Origin: DASUZB01 sp035535495
Lineage (GTDB): Bacteria > Actinomycetota > CALGFH01
Length of the DNA stretch: 17,569 nt
Direction of reading: 5' to 3'
Assembly (NCBI GenBank): GCA_035535495.1
Contig: DATLQA010000170.1
Location: 1 to 17,569, forward strand
Shown: positions 14,378-17,569 of the stretch, piece by piece
How positions within the stretch are numbered: position 1 is the stretch's first letter
How the letters are laid out: each line of letters begins with the position of its first letter
Position numbers and translations under genes: made by a program
The notes under the pieces: generated by a model
Told to the model about the DNA's origin: nothing
The model's input: the letters and a program-made list of their open reading frames with translations, nothing else
Database searches by the model: none

Positions 14378-15070
14378 TCAGGTCGCGACCCGGACCGCCC
14401 CGGCCCGGCCGGAGACGATCAGCGCCTCGGGAGCCGTCAGCACCCGTTCGACCTGGATGTCGGCTGGCAGCCGCTGCAGCGGCACCTCGAGCCGGAACTG
14501 CGACAGCAGCTGCGTCCCCAGGGCCGACGGGACGCCGGCCGTGCTCTCGACCCTGGTCGGGGTGAACGCGATGCGGCCGTTGCGGGCGCTCATCTCGCCG
14601 GCGATGCTGACCTGCAGCGTCTGCCCGGCCAGCTGGGTGGCGACGTCGAGGCGGACGCCGTCCGACGCGAGCCGCACCCGCCCGCCCCGCAGAACGCTCC
14701 GCAGCAACCGGTTGACCTCGGCCTCGGAGAGCTCGACCTGGCCGTCGGCCCGCCCCACGGTGACCGCCCCGGGCCCCCCCAGCAGGACCTCCCTCGGGAT
14801 GCTGACGTCGTGCAGGTGGACCTCGACCCGCTCGGCGGTGACGCCCTTGGCGCGCGCGTCCGAGGCGGCCAGGTCGATGGCGTTGAAGCGGCCGGACGCC
14901 AGCCGGGGCAGGAACGGGAAGTCGCGCACCTGCACGATCGGCCGGTCGAGGTTGTAGCGCTCGGCGAGCGCGGACGCCGCCTGGCCCTCGAAGTAGCGGG
15001 CGGCGGCGAAGTCAGCCCCCACCCCGACGAGCAGCAGGACGACCAGGACGATCAGCAGCTTCACGCGCAT
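14378..15070 (-). CDS. LmeA-like (DUF2993) phospholipid-binding envelope protein
   Basis: 230-residue secreted or membrane-anchored protein. Residues 4-22 (KLLIVLVVLLLVGVGADFA) are a signal anchor, followed by an AARYFEGQAASALAERYNL helix and a beta-rich DUF2993 domain. In that domain the FPFLPRLASGRFNAIDLAA and AERVEVHLHDVSIPREVLL strands are typical. In mycobacteria, LmeA (Rv0817c) binds phospholipid in the periplasm and is needed for mannan elongation of lipoarabinomannan. Here only lipid binding at the envelope should be assumed. The start ATG 15070 gives the signal sequence at the correct place; the long open frame further upstream crosses moaD and glnR and is an artefact. moaD lies about 115 bases upstream on the same strand. 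Confidence 0.85.
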   Translation of the reverse strand: MRVKLLIVLVVLLLVGVGADFAAARYFEGQAASALAERYNLDRPIVQVRDFPFLPRLASGRFNAIDLAASDARAKGVTAERVEVHLHDVSIPREVLLGGPGAVTVGRADGQVELSEAEVNRLLRSVLRGGRVRLASDGVRLDVATQLAGQTLQVSIAGEMSARNGRIAFTPTRVESTAGVPSALGTQLLSQFRLEVPLQRLPADIQVERVLTAPEALIVSGRAGAVRVAT

Positions 15071-15165
15071 GATGCTCGAACGTTCCCTTCCGTGCCCGGC
15101 GTCGAACCCAGGCGCAACCCTACCCGGCGAACGTCGTCGGAACGGACAAGAATGGGCAACGGCCG

Positions 15166-15184
15166 GCCACCGACCGTCGGTGGC
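15166..15184 (-). terminator. Perfect 19-bp palindrome just past the moaD stop
   Basis: GCCACCGAC, one central base, then GTCGGTGGC, beginning two bases after the moaD stop codon on the minus strand. As RNA it gives a stem of about eight pairs with a tight loop. It is a likely terminator or attenuator ahead of the LmeA-like gene. Confidence 0.5.
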
Positions 15185-15185
15185 G

Positions 15186-15425
15186 CTACCCGCCGGAGAA
15201 CGGCGGGAGCACCGCCAATTCCGACCCGTCGGGTACTGGCGTGGCCGGATCGCCACGGCGCTCACCGTCCACCAGCACGCTCGCGTAGCCGAGCACCGAA
15301 GCGAAACGCTCACCGAAGCGCTCTGTGAGGTCGGCGAGCACGCTGCCAAGGGTGCCAGGCGCCACCTCCACTTCGGCGACGCCGGCGGCTTCACGCACCG
15401 CCGCGAACAGTCGCACTCGGACCAT
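15186..15425 (-). CDS. MoaD/ThiS-family sulfur-carrier protein
   Basis: 79-residue ubiquitin-fold protein. It opens with the beta strand VRVRLFAAVREAAG and a short helix (LGSVLADLTERFGERF), and ends LAVLPPFSGG with the C-terminal Gly-Gly that is adenylated and thiocarboxylated in this family. MoaD delivers sulfur to molybdopterin; relatives serve thiamine, cysteine or thiouridine pathways. No molybdenum-cofactor genes are nearby, so the pathway is open. The FAAVREAAG motif favours MoaD over ThiS. The start at 15425 lies close to the glnR promoter, so the two genes share a divergent control region of about 200 bases. Confidence 0.85.
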   Translation of the reverse strand: MVRVRLFAAVREAAGVAEVEVAPGTLGSVLADLTERFGERFASVLGYASVLVDGERRGDPATPVPDGSELAVLPPFSGG

Positions 15426-15462
15426 GCCGCCTCCGTCCAGCCGGTCGGAGGCCCGGCGACCG

Positions 15463-15492
15463 TTGTCCGGGTCTTCGACCGGGTGCTAGCGT
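15463..15492 (+). promoter_or_regulatory. Probable glnR promoter
   Basis: TTGTCC (15463-15468) and TAGCGT (15487-15492) are spaced 18 bases. TAGnnT is a common actinobacterial -10. The expected start near 15499 leaves a leader of about 130 bases before the GTG at 15632, which has AAGGAGA just upstream. Confidence 0.4.
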
Positions 15493-15631
15493 GCCGTCGG
15501 CCAGCCTGGCCGCGCAAGGTCGCACCGCGCCACCCCGACCATCTACTCGGGACGGCGCCCGGCCAGCCGATGGTGGCCAGCAACAGTGCCTCCCAGGGTA
15601 GGGCCCGCCACACTCGGCATGAAGGAGACAG

Positions 15632-16378
15632 GTGGCCGACATCGCCTGCCTGACCAACCGGGCCGGAGGGGGAGGGGACGTCCTCCCCGCCCTTTCCTAC
15701 CTCGACCACCGGCTGGTGACCCTGCCGCTCGACCCGGCCAGCCTGGGCAAGCTCGGCGGCAGCGACCTGGTGCTGGTCGACGCGACCCGCGACCTGCTCC
15801 ACGCCCAGGCGCTCTGCCGCACGCTGCGGGAGGACGAAGGCGAGAGCGCCATCCTGGTGGTGATCCCCGAGGCCGGCCTGGCCGGCCTGCAAGCCGACTG
15901 GGGCGCGTCCGACTTCGTGCTCCCGGACGCCGGACCGGCCGAGGTGGAGGCCCGCGTCCGCCTGCTCGCCAAGCGCCGGCAGGCGCAGGCGCGGGACTCC
16001 GACGCCGCCGTCCGGGTCGGGGAGCTGGTGGTCGACCCCGTCTCCTACCAGGTGCGGATCAAGGGACGGCCGCTGGACCTCACCTACAAGGAGTTCGAGC
16101 TGCTGCGCTTCCTGGCGGCGCGACCCGGTCGGGTGTGCACCCGCGGGCAGCTCCTCCAGGAGGTCTGGGGATATGACTTCTTCGGTGGCACCCGCACCGT
16201 CGACGTGCATGTCCGCCGCCTGCGCGCCAAGATCGGCCCCGAGTACGAGTCGATGATCACCACCATCCGCGGCGTCGGCTACAAGCTCGTCCCGGCCGAG
16301 CAGGCCCGGGCCGAGCGGGAGACGCGCGAGGGATCCGAAACCGCTCAAGGGACCGGAGGGCCGGCCGAGAAGGACTGA
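15632..16378 (+). CDS. glnR: GlnR-type nitrogen-response regulator
   Basis: 248-residue OmpR-family DNA-binding protein, the global activator/repressor of nitrogen genes (amtB, glnA, nir and others) in actinobacteria. The N-terminal receiver-like domain (1-120) retains Asp50 in DLVLVDATRDL. As in Streptomyces GlnR it appears to lack the full acidic phosphorylation pocket, and GlnR is known to dimerise unphosphorylated. The phrases VLPALSYLDH, LAGLQADWGASDFVL and GPAEVEARVRLLAKRRQ are GlnR-specific. The winged helix (about 128-225) contains LDLTYKEFELLRFLAARPGR, LLQEVWGYDFFGGTRTVDVH and VRRLRAKIGPE. The acidic/Gln tail is poorly conserved. The GTG start has AAGGAGA four bases away. It is orphan: no kinase gene is adjacent. 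Confidence 0.95.
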   Translation: MADIACLTNRAGGGGDVLPALSYLDHRLVTLPLDPASLGKLGGSDLVLVDATRDLLHAQALCRTLREDEGESAILVVIPEAGLAGLQADWGASDFVLPDAGPAEVEARVRLLAKRRQAQARDSDAAVRVGELVVDPVSYQVRIKGRPLDLTYKEFELLRFLAARPGRVCTRGQLLQEVWGYDFFGGTRTVDVHVRRLRAKIGPEYESMITTIRGVGYKLVPAEQARAERETREGSETAQGTGGPAEKD

Positions 16379-16388
16379 GGAGAGTCCT
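16371..16388 (+). terminator. Weak hairpin at the end of glnR
   Basis: AGGACT and AGTCCT (6-bp arms, 6-base loop) overlap the glnR stop codon. It might end the glnR transcript or pause it before the CAP-domain gene 35 bases on. No T-tract is present. Confidence 0.3.
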
Positions 16389-16412
16389 GGTCCTCCTCCC
16401 ATGGGAGCGCCC

Positions 16413-16883
16413 ATGCCGGTCCTTCGTGTCATGCTCGCGTTCCTGCTCGCCACCGGCCTGCTCGCCGTGGCCAACCCCGCCGGCGCCGCCTACGGCGACC
16501 GCTGCGCACGGCCCGGCCACAACCAGGTCGCCGAGGCCGACCTGCTCCGCTCGACCAACAACCTCCGGGCGATGGTGCACCGGTCCCGGCTCCAGACGAG
16601 CAACACCCTCTCCCAGCTCGCCCACGAGCACGCCAAGGCGATGGCGTCCAGGCGGCGGGGCCTGTGGCACACAAACATCGCGCCAAGGGTGCGGGGCTGG
16701 GCCTGGCTGGGGCAGAACGTGGGCTACGGCCCGACGGTCGCGTCCCTCCAGCACGCCTTCCTGCACTCGCCCGGGCACCGGGCCAACATGTTCTACCGGC
16801 ATGCCAACCGCATCGGCGTCGGCGCCTGGTGCGACGGCCACGGTACCCTGTGGGTGGCGGTCAACTTCATGCAGGCCCGGTAG
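16413..16883 (+). CDS. Secreted CAP/SCP-domain protein
   Basis: 156-residue exported protein of the CAP (SCP/PR-1) superfamily. An N-terminal signal peptide (MPVLRVMLAFLLATGLLAVA, cleavage probably near AGAA) precedes the domain. Recognisable CAP elements are LLRSTNNLRA, LAHEHAKAMA (helix with the first His), LWHTN (second His), LGQNVGYGPT and AFLHSPGHRANMFYRHANRI followed by VGVGAWC-like strands. Two cysteines (GDRCARPG and GAWCDGHG) may form a disulfide. Bacterial CAP proteins are extracellular with poorly known roles (lipid binding, proteolysis or matrix functions). ATG 16413 is preferred over ATG 16401 because GGGAG stands five bases before it. It follows glnR closely on the same strand, though no functional tie is evident. 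Confidence 0.85.
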   Translation: MPVLRVMLAFLLATGLLAVANPAGAAYGDRCARPGHNQVAEADLLRSTNNLRAMVHRSRLQTSNTLSQLAHEHAKAMASRRRGLWHTNIAPRVRGWAWLGQNVGYGPTVASLQHAFLHSPGHRANMFYRHANRIGVGAWCDGHGTLWVAVNFMQAR

Positions 16884-16909
16884 CAGTTCGGGCACCGCCG
16901 GGAAGACCT

Positions 16910-16939
16910 TTGACAGCGTGCCGACGGCGATGGCACCAT
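16910..16939 (+). promoter_or_regulatory. Promoter of the tRNA cluster
   Basis: A perfect -35 TTGACA (16910-16915) and a moderate -10 CACCAT (16934-16939) with 18 bases between predict a start near 16946, eleven bases before tRNA-Lys. Confidence 0.55.
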
Positions 16940-16956
16940 CGGCGCGCTCTCACCGT

Positions 16957-17029
16957 GGGCCGCTAGCTCAGTTGGCAGAGCACCCGGCTTTTAACCGGGG
17001 TGTCGTCGGTTCGATCCCGACGCGGCCCA
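16957..17029 (+). tRNA. tRNA-Lys (TTT)
   Basis: 73 bases. The acceptor GGGCCGC pairs fully with GCGGCCC, and the anticodon stem is CCCGG/CCGGG with loop CTTTTAA and anticodon TTT at 16990-16992. The T arm carries GGTTCGATCCC. CCA is not encoded (A then CCC). Confidence 0.97.
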
Positions 17030-17044
17030 CCCGGTTGAACCGGA

Positions 17045-17117
17045 GCCCCCATCGTCTAGTGGCCTAGGACACCACCCTTTCAAGGTGGCGACGCGGATTC
17101 GAACTCCGCTGGGGGCA
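17045..17117 (+). tRNA. tRNA-Glu (TTC)
   Basis: 73 bases. The acceptor GCCCCCA pairs with TGGGGGC, and the anticodon stem is CCACC/GGTGG with loop CTTTCAA and anticodon TTC at 17079-17081. CCA is not encoded. Confidence 0.97.
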
Positions 17118-17136
17118 CATGGGATGACCACAGCAA

Positions 17137-17212
17137 GGTCCCGTGGAGCAGCTTGGCTGTGCTCGCCGCCCTGTCAAGGCGGAGGTCGCGGGTTCAAATC
17201 CCGTCGGGACCG
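17137..17212 (+). tRNA. tRNA-Asp (GTC)
   Basis: 76 bases. The acceptor GGTCCCG pairs with CGGGACC, the D stem is GAGC/GCTC, and the anticodon stem is CCGCC/GGCGG with loop CTGTCAA and anticodon GTC. CCA is not encoded. Confidence 0.96.
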
Positions 17213-17218
17213 CGAGAC

Positions 17219-17242
17219 GGACCGGGGCGACCGCCCCGGTCC
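17219..17242 (+). terminator. Strong hairpin between tRNA-Asp and tRNA-Phe
   Basis: Perfect 11-bp arms GGACCGGGGCG and CGCCCCGGTCC with only two bases between them (about nine pairs once a loop opens). It lies six bases before tRNA-Phe. It may be a processing signal or partial terminator. No T-tract follows. Confidence 0.5.
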
Positions 17243-17247
17243 GATCT

Positions 17248-17324
17248 GGGCAGGTAGCTCAGTTGGTAGAGCGTCCGGCTGAAAACCGGAAGGTTCGGCG
17301 GTTCGATCCCGTCCCTGCCCACCA
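17248..17324 (+). tRNA. tRNA-Phe (GAA), with encoded CCA
   Basis: 74 bases plus encoded CCA. The acceptor GGGCAGG pairs with CCTGCCC, and the anticodon stem is TCCGG/CCGGA with loop CTGAAAA and anticodon GAA. It is the only tRNA of the four with CCA in the DNA, and it borders the integrase remnant, so its 3' end is the likely attachment site. Confidence 0.97.
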
Positions 17325-17350
17325 CAATCGCTCCTCCGCTTACAAATGGC

Positions 17351-17370
17351 GGTCAACGAGAGGTCAACGA
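17351..17370 (+). repeat. Paired 9-bp direct repeats before the integrase remnant
   Basis: GGTCAACGA occurs at 17351-17359 and 17362-17370, eleven bases apart (one helical turn). The second copy runs into a small palindrome, TCAACGATTGA. Position between the tRNA and int fits arm-type integrase or excisionase sites; this is an inference. Confidence 0.4.
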
Positions 17371-17398
17371 TTGACGCTCGGACCGGAGGAGCGGAGCA

Positions 17399-17569
17399 GT
17401 GACCATCCGGGCGCGCCGCGGTGGTTGGCAGGTCATCGTCTATGCCGGCCTTGACCCCCTGACGGGCAGGCAGCGGCAGCTCACGCGCCAGGTCAACGGC
17501 AGCCACCGCCAGGCCGGGCAGGTCTAGGCCCGCCTGCGGACCCGCTGTGAGCAGCTTGCCGAGCAGTTC
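17399..17569 (+). pseudogene. Tyrosine-type phage/element integrase, N-terminal part with in-frame stop, cut by window end
   Basis: GTG 17399, with GGAGGAGC about seven bases upstream, opens a frame reading VTIRARRGGWQVIVYAGLD, then PLTGRQRQLTRQVNGSHRQ. This is the typical N-terminal arm-binding start of actinobacterial tyrosine integrases (strands RxRGGWQVxVYAGxDPxTGRRR). Codon 43 is TAG (17525-17527), after which the same frame continues with a plausible helix (ARLRTRCEQLAEQF) to the window edge, as an intact integrase would. The start of the gene is therefore recognisable but interrupted. A point mutation from a sense codon such as CAG or GAG is the simplest reason. The rest, including the catalytic Arg/His/Tyr region, lies outside the window. 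Location right after tRNA-Phe fits integration at that tRNA. Confidence 0.7.

Noticed and set aside
15071..16474. Extension of the LmeA-like frame to 698 residues
   Set aside because: It runs antisense through glnR and part of the CAP gene and covers moaD in a different frame; the signal sequence and family match begin at 15070.
1..17569. CRISPR array, insertion sequence or biosynthetic gene cluster
   Set aside because: No regularly spaced repeats, transposase frames or clustered biosynthetic enzymes were seen; apart from the integrase remnant the window looks like core chromosome.

Overview
This window is strongly G+C-rich chromosomal DNA from an actinobacterium. The evidence is the mycothiol gene mshA, a GlnR-type nitrogen regulator, an LmeA-like (DUF2993) lipid-binding protein, an RsiG-type c-di-GMP-sensing anti-sigma factor and frequent GTG starts with purine-rich ribosome binding sites. 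The phosphoglycerate mutase is of the archaeal, cofactor-independent (ApgM) type, and most proteins match only at family level. This suggests a deep-branching or uncultured lineage rather than Streptomyces or Mycobacterium.

Left part (1-7.8 kb): a probably 5'-truncated PHP-type metallohydrolase converges on a minus-strand series. Read in the direction of transcription, that series is an XRE regulator, mshA, a PIG-L (MshB-like) deacetylase, a YbjN-like protein, ApgM and a CYTH-CHAD polyphosphate-type protein. The order mshA / YbjN / phosphoglycerate mutase matches the mycobacterial mshA locus from memory, but here the mutase is a different, non-homologous enzyme. The XRE gene has a perfect 14-bp palindrome over its own predicted transcription start.

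Middle (7.8-12.5 kb): a class 3 (Rhizobium ReAV-type) L-asparaginase comes first. Next is a c-di-GMP pair: an RsiG homologue with two complete c-di-GMP-binding motifs, followed in the same direction by an HD-GYP phosphodiesterase. Divergent from rsiG is an unrecognised acidic protein with a winged-helix-like start. It converges on ygfZ, and one perfect hairpin spans both stop codons.

Right part (12.5-17.6 kb): a 276-bp non-coding stretch holds an unusually long Shine-Dalgarno sequence before a 13-codon ORF and a possible three-way-junction RNA. After it come an MFS exporter, an unannotated 32-residue membrane peptide, the LmeA-like protein, a MoaD/ThiS-like protein, glnR, a secreted CAP-domain protein and the tRNA cluster Lys-Glu-Asp-Phe. 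Immediately after tRNA-Phe is the start of a tyrosine-integrase gene broken by an in-frame TAG, so the window appears to end in the left edge of an integrated, decaying mobile element.

The most notable points are the rsiG/HD-GYP c-di-GMP module with its divergent unknown gene, the ApgM replacement in the mycothiol locus, the non-coding region at 12.53-12.80 kb, and the tRNA-Phe integration site.
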